A stretch of DNA of 32,899 nt from an uncultured Prevotella sp. (lineage in GTDB: Bacteria > Bacteroidota > Bacteroidia > Bacteroidales > Bacteroidaceae), in assembly GCA_900541575.1 (NCBI GenBank), contig UQKO01000025.1, positions 1-32,899 on the forward strand, read 5' to 3'. The notes under the pieces were generated by a model. The model searched no databases. It saw nothing but the letters and a program-made list of their open reading frames with translations, and was not told where the DNA came from. Each line of letters begins with the position of its first letter. Within the stretch, counting starts at the first letter, position 1. The translations under genes were made by a program, and so were the position numbers. Shown here piece by piece: positions 14,863 through 22,727 of this stretch.

Positions 14863-15840
14863 ATGAAATTCAGCACTCCCGTAAGTTTGCCCCCCGAATC
14901 GGTAAAGCTCACTCCCCAATCGCACACGATGTTTATCGGTTCTTGCTTTGCCGACCACATAGGCCTGCACATGGCCGAATGTCTGCCTCAGAGCCAAGTT
15001 TGCATCAACCCTCACGGCCCCCTCTACAACCCCGTGAGCATACGCAATGCCTTAGTCACTTATCTACCTGAGTCCATTGCAGCACCGGTTCACCCTGATG
15101 GTTTCTTTCAGACCTCCGACGGACAATGGCGCCATTGGGAGTATTCCACGCAATTTTCTGCCCCATCACGAGAGCAACTTGAATCGCAACTTATGGAGGA
15201 ATGGACGCGAACAAAAGACCTCTTTGCAAGGATTGACACTCTATTCATTACTTTCAGTTCTGACCACACTTATTGGCTCACCGAAGGAAAATTTGCTCAC
15301 AACTGCGTGGCCAACTGCCACAAGCAGCCATCGCGCCTTTTTAACGAAACCACACAAGAACTGAAGCAAATGGTTTATTGGTGGCACTATTTTCTCTCGG
15401 AGGTTCACCAAGAGTTACCCCACATGCAAGTGGTATTCACCCTCAGCCCTTTCCGCTACACCAAATACGGCATGCACGAAAGTCTGCTCGGGAAGGCTCG
15501 GCTCTTGTTACTCATAGAGGAGATGCAGCGTGAGTTTGGCAGTTTCGTGAGCTACTTTCCTGCTTACGAGATTGTATGCGATGAACTACGCGATTATCGT
15601 TTCTATGCGGCAGATATGCTTCACCCCTCACAGCAAACCATTGACTATGTGTGGGAGCGTTTCCGCGAGTGGGCTTTCACGCCCGAACTCACTGCTTATG
15701 CCGAAGAGCGACTTGCCTTGCTTCGAGCACTAACTCATCGACCGATCAATCCTAATAGCGAAGCTCATCGTGCCTTTCTCCAAAAGCTCGAAGCCAAGAA
15801 GCAGGCGTTTATTCAGAAATACGGAAATTTAGCATTGTGA
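14863..15840 (+). CDS. GSCFA-domain protein (SGNH-hydrolase-like)
   Basis: The 325-residue protein begins MKFSTPVSLPPESVKL; an in-frame start 36 bases earlier overlaps the promoter and is rejected. The family signature FIGSCFADHIG gives G26-S27-C28 at the place where GDSL/SGNH esterases have their nucleophile block. Near the C-terminus D251-M-L-H254-P has the DxxH form of the catalytic Asp-His of SGNH hydrolases, so an esterase or acyltransferase activity is plausible (family knowledge plus inference). No signal peptide is present, so it is cytoplasmic. The next gene, 142 bases downstream on the same strand, is murF-alr, which hints at a role linked to cell-wall precursors. Confidence 0.9.
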   Translation: MKFSTPVSLPPESVKLTPQSHTMFIGSCFADHIGLHMAECLPQSQVCINPHGPLYNPVSIRNALVTYLPESIAAPVHPDGFFQTSDGQWRHWEYSTQFSAPSREQLESQLMEEWTRTKDLFARIDTLFITFSSDHTYWLTEGKFAHNCVANCHKQPSRLFNETTQELKQMVYWWHYFLSEVHQELPHMQVVFTLSPFRYTKYGMHESLLGKARLLLLIEEMQREFGSFVSYFPAYEIVCDELRDYRFYAADMLHPSQQTIDYVWERFREWAFTPELTAYAEERLALLRALTHRPINPNSEAHRAFLQKLEAKKQAFIQKYGNLAL

Positions 15841-15982
15841 GAAAGGATGTGACAAAACAAGCTCTACTCCATCTCATCTCCTCCTGTACTGGCTTTTCTA
15901 TCAATACGCAAGTACATTCACACAATGAGCACGAAGTGCAATGCATCAACTAGTAAGCAAAACCTATTAGCATATTCAACCT

Positions 15983-18457
15983 ATGCACTACACAATAGAC
16001 AATATTACCGCCCTTATCGGCGCTCGCCGTTTCGGCTCAGCCGAGGCGACCATTGAGTGGCTTCTCACTGATAGCCGCTCGCTTGCATTCCCAGAAACGA
16101 CCCTTTTCTTCGCTCTTCGCACAAAACTTGGCGATGGACATCATTACATTGCTGACCTCTACCGCCGCGGAGTACGCAATTTCGTGGTAGGCACTGTTCC
16201 CGAGAATCACGACACCACCTATCCCGATGCAAATTTCCTGCTCGTAGTGAGTCCACTCAAGGCACTGCAACGCCTTGCAGAGCGTCACCGCGAGGAATAC
16301 GATTTGCCCGTCATCGGTGTGACAGGGTCGAATGGCAAAACGGTGGTAAAGGAATGGCTTTACCAACTGCTCTCGCCATCAATGCATGTGACGCGTTCAC
16401 CACGTTCGTACAATTCACAAGTGGGCGTGCCTCTAAGTGTATGGCTTCTCAGTGAGCACTCACAAGTGGGCATTTTCGAAGCTGGCATTTCTCAGCCAGG
16501 CGAGATGCAAGCACTCAAAGCTATCATCCAGCCCACCATCGGTGTGATGACCAATATTGGTCCTGCTCATCAAGAAAATTTTGCCACCATTCAAGAGAAG
16601 TGTATGGAAAAGATTTCGCTGTTCAAAGATTGCAATGCCGTAGTCTACTCAGCCGACGATCCCATCATTAGCGAATGTATGGCAACATCATTTTTCACAG
16701 GCGATACGCTTGCATGGTCCACTCGCAATGCCGATGCTACACTCTTTATTCGCAAGATTGAAAAACAACAATGCTCTACACTCATTTCTTACCGTTACAT
16801 AGGCACAGAGCATAGCATCTCTATTCCATTCACCGACGATGCTTCTATCCAAGACTGTATTCACTGCCTCGCAGTATGCCTATACTTACACATCTCTGCC
16901 GAAGAAATCAGCCAGCGCATGGCTCAACTTGAACCTGTAGCAATGCGTCTAGAGGTGATTCAAGGCGTAAGGGGGTGTACCCTCATCAACGATGCTTATA
17001 ATTCAGACGTAGCTTCACTCGACATTGCTCTCGATTTTATGAACCGCCGTCCAGAACAGGAAAACAAGCCTAAAACACTCATTCTCTCAGATATCCTGCA
17101 GACGGGCCTTCAATCCGATGAACTCTACGCACAAGTAGCCGATATGATAGCTAGCCGAGGCATCAACCACCTCATTGGTGTGGGAACTGAAATTTCGGCT
17201 GCCCATTCAGCTTTTAAGGATTGCCAGAAGACATTTTTCCCTTCGAGCAATGCTTTGCTTGAAAGCGGACTGCTCGACACGCTCAACCACGAGATTGTGC
17301 TTATCAAGGGTTCGCGCAAGTTTGGGTTTGAACAAATTGCAGCCGCCCTTTCGTTGCGTGTTCACGAGACTACACTTGACGTAAATCTTGAAGCCATCGC
17401 CGAGAATCTCAACTTCTACCGCTCGTTCATGCAACCTGATACAAAAATCACTTGCATGGTAAAGGCTTCAGCTTATGGTGCAGGTTCCGTTGAGATTGCC
17501 AAGACTTTGCAAGATCGTGGTGTAGACTATCTAGCCGTTGCCGTTGCCGACGAAGGTGCAGAACTCCGCAGGGCAGGAATCACCACAGGAATCATCGTAA
17601 TGAATCCTGAAATGACGGCTTTCAATACGCTATTCCAATATGACCTAGAACCCGAAGTATATAGTTTCAAACTCCTCAATGCTCTTGTGCGTGCTGCTGA
17701 AAAGCAAGGTATACAAGCTTTTCCTGTACATATCAAGCTTGATACTGGCATGCACCGCCTCGGTTTCAATCCTCTTACCGATGTACCTCAAATTATCGAT
17801 CATTTGAAACATCAGACAGCCATTGTTCCGCGCTCAGTATTCTCCCATTTCGTAGGTTCAGATTCGCCCGACTTCGATGAGTTTTCTGCCCATCAGTTCC
17901 AAATCTTCGACAAGGCATCTCGCCAACTCCAGCAAGCTTTTCCTCACAAAATATTACGCCATATCTGCAACAGTGCTGGCATTGAGCGATTCCCCGAGCG
18001 CCATCTCGACATGGTACGCCTCGGCCTCGGGCTTTATGGCATCGATCCCATTGACAATCGTCGTCTCCACAATGTCACATCTCTACGCACCACCATCTTG
18101 CAGATTCGCAATGTTCCCAAGGGGGATAGCATAGGCTATTCGCGACGTTCGTTTGTCGGACGCGATTCGCGCATTGCCGCCATCCCCATTGGTTATGCCG
18201 ATGGACTCAACCGTCATCTCGGCAATCGCGGTTGCTACTGCCTTGTCAACGGACAGAAGGCCCCCTATATAGGCAACATTTGCATGGATGTATGCATGAT
18301 TGATGTTACCGACATTCCATGTCAAGAGGGAGACTCTGTGGAAATTTTCGGCGACAATCTTCCTGTCACAGTTCTTTCCGATGTGCTTGACACCATCCCC
18401 TACGAAGTACTCACCTCTGTGAGCAATCGAGTAAAGCGTGTCTACTTTCAAGGATAA
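15983..18457 (+). CDS. murF-alr: Bifunctional MurF ligase-alanine racemase
   Basis: The single 824-residue chain joins two steps of peptidoglycan precursor synthesis in the cytoplasm. Residues 1-455 are MurF, which adds D-Ala-D-Ala to UDP-MurNAc-tripeptide, with the ATP-binding GVTGSNGKT at 112-120 and LINDAYNSD. Residues from about 460 are PLP-dependent alanine racemase: the PLP lysine is K494 (CMVKASAYGAG), with HIKLDTGMHRLGF, the SHF block and a GIDPIDN region. GYADGLNR follows near the C-terminus. The fusion is characteristic of Bacteroidetes. It makes D-Ala and the ligase that uses D-Ala-D-Ala in one polypeptide. Both halves are full length with motifs intact. Confidence 0.96.
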   Translation: MHYTIDNITALIGARRFGSAEATIEWLLTDSRSLAFPETTLFFALRTKLGDGHHYIADLYRRGVRNFVVGTVPENHDTTYPDANFLLVVSPLKALQRLAERHREEYDLPVIGVTGSNGKTVVKEWLYQLLSPSMHVTRSPRSYNSQVGVPLSVWLLSEHSQVGIFEAGISQPGEMQALKAIIQPTIGVMTNIGPAHQENFATIQEKCMEKISLFKDCNAVVYSADDPIISECMATSFFTGDTLAWSTRNADATLFIRKIEKQQCSTLISYRYIGTEHSISIPFTDDASIQDCIHCLAVCLYLHISAEEISQRMAQLEPVAMRLEVIQGVRGCTLINDAYNSDVASLDIALDFMNRRPEQENKPKTLILSDILQTGLQSDELYAQVADMIASRGINHLIGVGTEISAAHSAFKDCQKTFFPSSNALLESGLLDTLNHEIVLIKGSRKFGFEQIAAALSLRVHETTLDVNLEAIAENLNFYRSFMQPDTKITCMVKASAYGAGSVEIAKTLQDRGVDYLAVAVADEGAELRRAGITTGIIVMNPEMTAFNTLFQYDLEPEVYSFKLLNALVRAAEKQGIQAFPVHIKLDTGMHRLGFNPLTDVPQIIDHLKHQTAIVPRSVFSHFVGSDSPDFDEFSAHQFQIFDKASRQLQQAFPHKILRHICNSAGIERFPERHLDMVRLGLGLYGIDPIDNRRLHNVTSLRTTILQIRNVPKGDSIGYSRRSFVGRDSRIAAIPIGYADGLNRHLGNRGCYCLVNGQKAPYIGNICMDVCMIDVTDIPCQEGDSVEIFGDNLPVTVLSDVLDTIPYEVLTSVSNRVKRVYFQG

Positions 18458-18569
18458 TCCGTAGCCACACGATTAGCGTCCTCACGCACACTTATAATCG
18501 GATTTTCCTTGGAATCTGTGGATTGATCACACTATTTCATGTCAGTCAACCGATATTCAACGTATTACA

Positions 18570-18604
18570 GAGTGCAAGCAAATGTTTTTGCTTGCACTCT
18601 TCTT
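18570..18604 (+). terminator. Terminator after murF-alr
   Basis: GAGTGCAAGCAAA (18570-18582) pairs perfectly with TTTGCTTGCACTC (18587-18599) around a four-base loop and is followed by TTCTT. It lies 112 bases after the murF-alr stop. Confidence 0.7.
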
Positions 18605-19002
18605 GCATGATAGCCCTCACCCGATGATTCTATTGTCCACCCTCTTTCTATTCTCATTTTTCCATGGATGCTTTTAGTCATAAAGAGAGAGAGGAAGAAA
18701 AGCAATTATTCGCTTTTCATAGAATATAGATTCTCTTCAAAAACAGGGTAAAATGCAAGCAAACAGAGATTATCTACACTCTGCAACTAATTGATTTTCA
18801 CAAATCAACGACTATCTAGTGCAAACAATAAGTATTCTCAAGCACGAAATCGAATTTGACACGCACATACGCGTACATACAAAGACACCATAAAAGCCGT
18901 AAAATCAGCAAGAAAGCTCGCTTCTAGTTAATAAACATAAAAAAGGAGACATTCCGACCACTTTTTTCGCATTTCCATGCAAACCACGACTACAAAAGTA
19001 CG
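18605..19002. other. A+T-rich intergenic stretch without a recognisable gene
   Basis: Between the terminator and the 19003 promoter element no gene is supported. The terminator arm sequence TGCAAGCAAA recurs at about 18753. A 21-codon frame from ATG 18664 and a 64-codon minus-strand frame at 18928-19122 have no supporting context. Confidence 0.4.
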
Positions 19003-19022
19003 TATCTTTGCCCACAAAGATA
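19003..19022. promoter_or_regulatory. Face-to-face -7 elements in a perfect inverted repeat
   Basis: TATCTTTG (19003-19010), CCCA, and CAAAGATA (19015-19022) form a perfect 8-bp inverted repeat in which each arm matches TAnnTTTG on its own strand. No clear -33 element is seen on either side. The plus-strand copy would start a transcript near 19017, at the edge of the structured region. Confidence 0.45.
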
Positions 19023-19142
19023 GGCCGATGTTTAGTCCTCTGAGGGAACACTCTGAGTAACTTCCGAACATAGGTCTATCTACCAAGGATGAACCATTTC
19101 CGAGCATCAGGGAAGGCATCATTCTTGCTCATAGGTGGTTCT
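19017..19142 (+). ncRNA. Candidate structured small RNA
   Basis: Two adjacent hairpins can be drawn on the plus strand. In the first AGATAGGCCGATGTT (19019-19033) pairs with AACATAGGTCTATCT (about 19068-19082), 13 Watson-Crick pairs, one G-U and one mismatch, enclosing GGAA...TTCC and two CTCTGAG copies. In the second GAACCA pairs with TGGTTC and, inside it, GAGCA with TGCTC (about 19091-19142). A -7 promoter element lies just upstream, and a weak A/T hairpin (AAATAT-AAG-ATATTT) follows. There is no coding signal, and the next gene starts 210 bases downstream. A long structured leader for that gene is an alternative. I cannot assign it to a known RNA family. Confidence 0.4.
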
Positions 19143-19352
19143 ATTCATTCTGAAATATAAGATATTTTATTCTGATGTATGATATGCATGCTCTTGAAGC
19201 GTCCTCTTGACAGTAATTTTAGTCACATAGTCCGCTATGCCCTTTCATTTACTATCAAAAAAACTTTCTATACACGCAATTTACATCACAAGGATTAATA
19301 GCCCCTCTATATAATAAAAGAGTAAACGAATAACCCTGAAAATAGGAACACA

Positions 19353-20441
19353 ATGAAAAAGTCACTTTTGTTATTAGCCATGTGCCTCACCACTTGCGTA
19401 AGCACGTATGCACAGGATGACGACGTGTACTTCGTTCCGTCATCCAAAGACAAGGTTCAATACAACGATACATATACTGCTAATTCTGGGCGGTCTACCT
19501 ATACTCCCATATCCACCGACGATGCATCCTTCAGTTCTAGTAATTGGGCCGACGGACGCAGCAACGGACAATGGGACGTTGATACGTACAACCGCCGCGG
19601 ACGCAACTACAAGAAGCAACTCCCAGATTCGCTCACCTCGCAGCAAACTTACGACCAAGGCTATGCCGATGGCTACGAAGATGGTTCATGTACTGCACGC
19701 ATTGTACGTTTCGGATCGCCTAGAGCGGGCGTCATCGTGAGCAGTCCTTTCTATTGGGACTACTACGATCTTTGCTACGATCCCTTCTACTATGGCTACG
19801 GCTCTCCTTGGAGCTGGGGCTGGAGTGGATGGTATGGTTGGGGCAGCTGGTACGGCTGGCGCCCTTATTATAGCAGTTGGTCATGGTGCTGGGGCTCTCC
19901 TTGGTACGATCCCTGGTATGGTCCTTACTGGGGTGGCGGTCCTCATTGGGTTTGGCATCCTGCTCCCTTACCCTCTAATGCTCAACGTGGTCCAGTAGGC
20001 GGATGGACGGCTCGAGGTGGCGCTCGCGGTGCGGGTTCTTTCACGGGCAATAGCCATACCTCACGTGGCAACACCATGGGCATAGGCACTCGCAGCTACG
20101 GCAATACGAGCGGTCGCGGATTTGGCACAGGCTCTTCAGGCACTCGCAGCTATGGCAACACGAGCGGCCGTGGATTTGGCGCAGGCTCTACAAGCAACCG
20201 CAACATGAGCAATCGCAGTTTCGGCACGACACCCTCCAACAACAATCGCGGATGGAATAACACCAATACAAACCGCACGTATTCTCAGCCCTCACAGCCC
20301 TCGCGTAGCAGTTTCGGCAGCGGATCATCTAATGGCGGAAGTCGTGGCTTCGGCGGAGGTTCTTCCGTAGGCAGTGGAGGCCGCAGTTTCGGCGGAGGTG
20401 GCGGAAGTCGTGGTGGTGGCCGTGGTTTCGGTGGCAGATAA
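19353..20441 (+). CDS. Exported W/Y/G-rich and RGG-like low-complexity protein
   Basis: The 362-residue product starts with a signal peptide (MKKSLLLLAMCLTTCVSTYA, then QDDD). It then has an acidic/polar segment with SQQTYDQGYADGYEDG (about 97-112), followed by an extreme aromatic stretch (about 130-205) of Trp, Tyr, Gly, Pro and Ser such as YGYGSPWSWGWSGWYGW. From about 215 to the end it is Gly/Ser/Arg/Asn-rich, with two copies of GTRSYGNTSGRGFG and a terminal series of GGGSRGF-like units. The composition resembles self-associating, prion-like or adhesive proteins (inference). No enzyme domain is visible. The 54-base tandem duplication at 20085-20192 shows the low-complexity part is still changing length. 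Function unknown. Confidence 0.85.
   Translation: MKKSLLLLAMCLTTCVSTYAQDDDVYFVPSSKDKVQYNDTYTANSGRSTYTPISTDDASFSSSNWADGRSNGQWDVDTYNRRGRNYKKQLPDSLTSQQTYDQGYADGYEDGSCTARIVRFGSPRAGVIVSSPFYWDYYDLCYDPFYYGYGSPWSWGWSGWYGWGSWYGWRPYYSSWSWCWGSPWYDPWYGPYWGGGPHWVWHPAPLPSNAQRGPVGGWTARGGARGAGSFTGNSHTSRGNTMGIGTRSYGNTSGRGFGTGSSGTRSYGNTSGRGFGAGSTSNRNMSNRSFGTTPSNNNRGWNNTNTNRTYSQPSQPSRSSFGSGSSNGGSRGFGGGSSVGSGGRSFGGGGGSRGGGRGFGGR
20085..20192 (+). repeat. 54-base tandem duplication inside the W/Y/G-rich gene
   Basis: Two 54-base units (20085-20138, 20139-20192) both begin GGCACTCGCAGCTA and encode GTRSYGNTSGRGFGxGSx. They differ at a handful of mostly synonymous positions, so the duplication is not brand new. 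Confidence 0.9.
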
Positions 20442-20611
20442 GCTACATCGTTCTCCCCCTCACACATCACCCAAAGCATCTTTATTTTTCAACACTCTCT
20501 AGACGTAGCTACCTTCTCTATACTTCATCTTCTAGTACTTCCATACTAGTTTGAAGAACGAGTATCTCCGGAATAGCTAGCTCATCTATTCCTATTCAAA
20601 AGAATCTCATC

Positions 20612-22210
20612 ATGAAAATGAAATATACCGCCGCACTCGCAGCCTTTGCCCTCTGCGGCACAATGAATGCACAAGACATCTATAAAGTAGAGGCTCTTAG
20701 CGGATCCGACCTCAATGGTACCGCTCGTTATGTAGGCATGGGTGGTGCCATGAGTGCCCTCGGTGCCGATCTCTCCGTAATGGGAAGTAACCCCGCTGGC
20801 ATCGGTATGTATCGCCGTAGCGATATAGCTTTCACTGGTAGCGCCACGGTTCAGCCCAACGGACAAGCATTTGCCGACATTGACAAAGCGCGCGGTTCGT
20901 TCGACCAAGCTGGTTTTGTCTATGCCATCAACATGGGAAACAATGGCAACAAACTCCGTTTTGTCAACTTTGGATTCAACTACCAGAAACGCCGCAATAT
21001 GAAAAGTTTCATTGGTCTCAACAATATTTCCACAGACAATGGAGCTTCGCAAACATGGCAGTTTCAAGAATTGGCTGGAACATTAGACCTTTCGCAGAAA
21101 GACATTCAGACCAATCCCTCAGCCATCACAGCTTACGATGCTGGACTGATTAGTCCCAAAACAGATGTAAGCGGAAAAATTACTGGCTACGATCCTAGCA
21201 ATTCGCTTGCCTACAACTACAATCGTGCTCAGTGGGGCGGCATTCAACAATACGACTTCAACGTGTCGTTCAACATCAGCAACCGCGTATACATTGGTGC
21301 TACCGTAGGCGTATACAATGTCGACATGCGTAACCACTTGGAGTACGACGAGAATCTAGTGGACAACACGGGAGCCACTGCTGCCTACAACATGGACTAT
21401 GACGAATCACTTACTGGTACAGGATTCGATATCAAAGCTGGCGTCATATTCCGCCCACTTGAGAATAGTCCCTTCCGTATTGGCCTCTCCGTAAGCACTC
21501 CCATCTTCTACGACCTTACGCAGAATGCTTACCTTAAAATGAACTCGCCATATGCCTATACTGACAACAACGGCAATACTTTCGAACGAACCATAGCCGA
21601 CTATTCTGTCAATGACTTCGATTACCGCATTCGCACTCCTTGGAAATTGGGCATCAGCCTCGCCACTACCGTAGGCAACTATCTTGCTCTCGATGCGGAG
21701 TATGAAGTAAGCCGCTACACGGGGGCACAGGTTCGTTACCCCGACTATCATTACGACGATTGGTATGACTATGGCTACACCTCCTCCACTCGCGATCGCT
21801 ATATGGATAAGGAAATCGACAATATGCTCAACACCTTGCAGACCTTCCGCATGGGAGCAGAAGTGCGCTTCGCACCGGGATTCTTCGGAAGAATAGGTTA
21901 CAATTATGTATCATCTCCTTTCAAAAAGGAGGCTTATCTCAACACTTTCACCGAGAGTCCATCCTACGCTTATAGCCTCAACACCGACTACGTAAACCTT
22001 GGCGCTATCAACCGAGTCACTCTCGGCATGGGCTATCGCGGCAAACACGTCTATGCCGACATGGCTTATCAATACCAAAATCAGCAAGCCGATGTATATG
22101 CCTTCCGCGCCACGGCCGATGGCACTGGCAAAGGCAACAACATTCTCCCCGCACAGAAGTTTGACCTCGACCGTCACAACGTGATGTTTACACTCGGATT
22201 CAAGTTCTAA
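20612..22210 (+). CDS. FadL/OmpP1-type outer-membrane transport protein
   Basis: The 532-residue precursor has a signal peptide (MKMKYTAALAAFALCGTMNA) and the family's N-terminal block LNGTARYVGMGGAMSALGADLSVMGSNPAGIGMYRRSD, seen at about 34-68. The rest alternates as expected for a beta barrel and ends in an aromatic residue (FTLGFKF), typical of outer-membrane assembly signals. FadL-type porins carry hydrophobic substrates such as fatty acids across the outer membrane; Bacteroidales members are often annotated as hemin receptors, without strong evidence. The substrate here is unknown. It has a terminator downstream and a long leader containing CTAGTA-N6-TACTAG (20532-20549). Confidence 0.9.
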   Translation: MKMKYTAALAAFALCGTMNAQDIYKVEALSGSDLNGTARYVGMGGAMSALGADLSVMGSNPAGIGMYRRSDIAFTGSATVQPNGQAFADIDKARGSFDQAGFVYAINMGNNGNKLRFVNFGFNYQKRRNMKSFIGLNNISTDNGASQTWQFQELAGTLDLSQKDIQTNPSAITAYDAGLISPKTDVSGKITGYDPSNSLAYNYNRAQWGGIQQYDFNVSFNISNRVYIGATVGVYNVDMRNHLEYDENLVDNTGATAAYNMDYDESLTGTGFDIKAGVIFRPLENSPFRIGLSVSTPIFYDLTQNAYLKMNSPYAYTDNNGNTFERTIADYSVNDFDYRIRTPWKLGISLATTVGNYLALDAEYEVSRYTGAQVRYPDYHYDDWYDYGYTSSTRDRYMDKEIDNMLNTLQTFRMGAEVRFAPGFFGRIGYNYVSSPFKKEAYLNTFTESPSYAYSLNTDYVNLGAINRVTLGMGYRGKHVYADMAYQYQNQQADVYAFRATADGTGKGNNILPAQKFDLDRHNVMFTLGFKF

Positions 22211-22250
22211 GCTACGAGCGGACATCTCCTTAGACTTACAAAAAAATCTG

Positions 22251-22290
22251 CAACAACCACCCCACCACAAGAGTGGTTGTTGTATTATTT
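22251..22290 (+). terminator. Terminator after the FadL-like gene
   Basis: CAACAACCAC (22251-22260) pairs with GTGGTTGTTG (22273-22282) around a 12-base loop and is followed by TATTATTT. It begins 40 bases after the stop and precedes the META lipoprotein gene. Confidence 0.75.
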
Positions 22291-22314
22291 ATCACCTCAT
22301 TTATTGCTACACAA

Positions 22315-22725
22315 ATGAAAAAGATTTTCTATATTATCCCTGCCGCCATGATGCTCCTTAGCTCATGCGCTTCACAGAAATCAGCTTACTCCATTGGAGG
22401 AGAGTGGAACGTTATCAACCTCAACGGACAGAGCATCACGCCCTCTGACGAGACACCATTCCTCGGTTTCGACCAAGCCAAAGGAAACGTCTATGGTTTC
22501 ACAGGATGCAACCGCCTTACGGGAAGCATCAATCTGAAGAAACTCGCCAATGGCAAGCCCGACTTCTCACAGATGGGCATGACGCGGATGTTGTGTCCTG
22601 ACGACGTTTACGAAGGTTCCTTCATGGACGCTCTCTCAAAAGTAAAAACCTCTGAGCTCAAAGACGGCGAGATGCTACTCAAAGACGCTCAAGGGAAAGT
22701 AATCATCATCCTGAAAAAGAAATAA
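22315..22725 (+). CDS. META-domain lipoprotein
   Basis: The start is the ATG at 22315 (MKKIFYIIPAAMMLLSSC); an earlier in-frame start would begin inside the preceding terminator. The lipobox LLSSC puts the acylated Cys at residue 18. The mature 119 residues form one META domain, recognised by GEWNVINLNGQSI, FLGFDQAKGNVYGFTGCNRL and the pattern TRMLCPD. Such domains (as in HslJ) are small periplasmic modules of uncertain function, linked to heat and antibiotic stress in E. coli. The stop is two bases from the ettA start, so the two genes are probably cotranscribed. Confidence 0.9.
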   Translation: MKKIFYIIPAAMMLLSSCASQKSAYSIGGEWNVINLNGQSITPSDETPFLGFDQAKGNVYGFTGCNRLTGSINLKKLANGKPDFSQMGMTRMLCPDDVYEGSFMDALSKVKTSELKDGEMLLKDAQGKVIIILKKK

Positions 22726-22727
22726 AA

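Noticed and set aside
18928..19122. 64-codon minus-strand frame
   Set aside because: It overlaps the structured RNA candidate and has no start signal or protein-like pattern.
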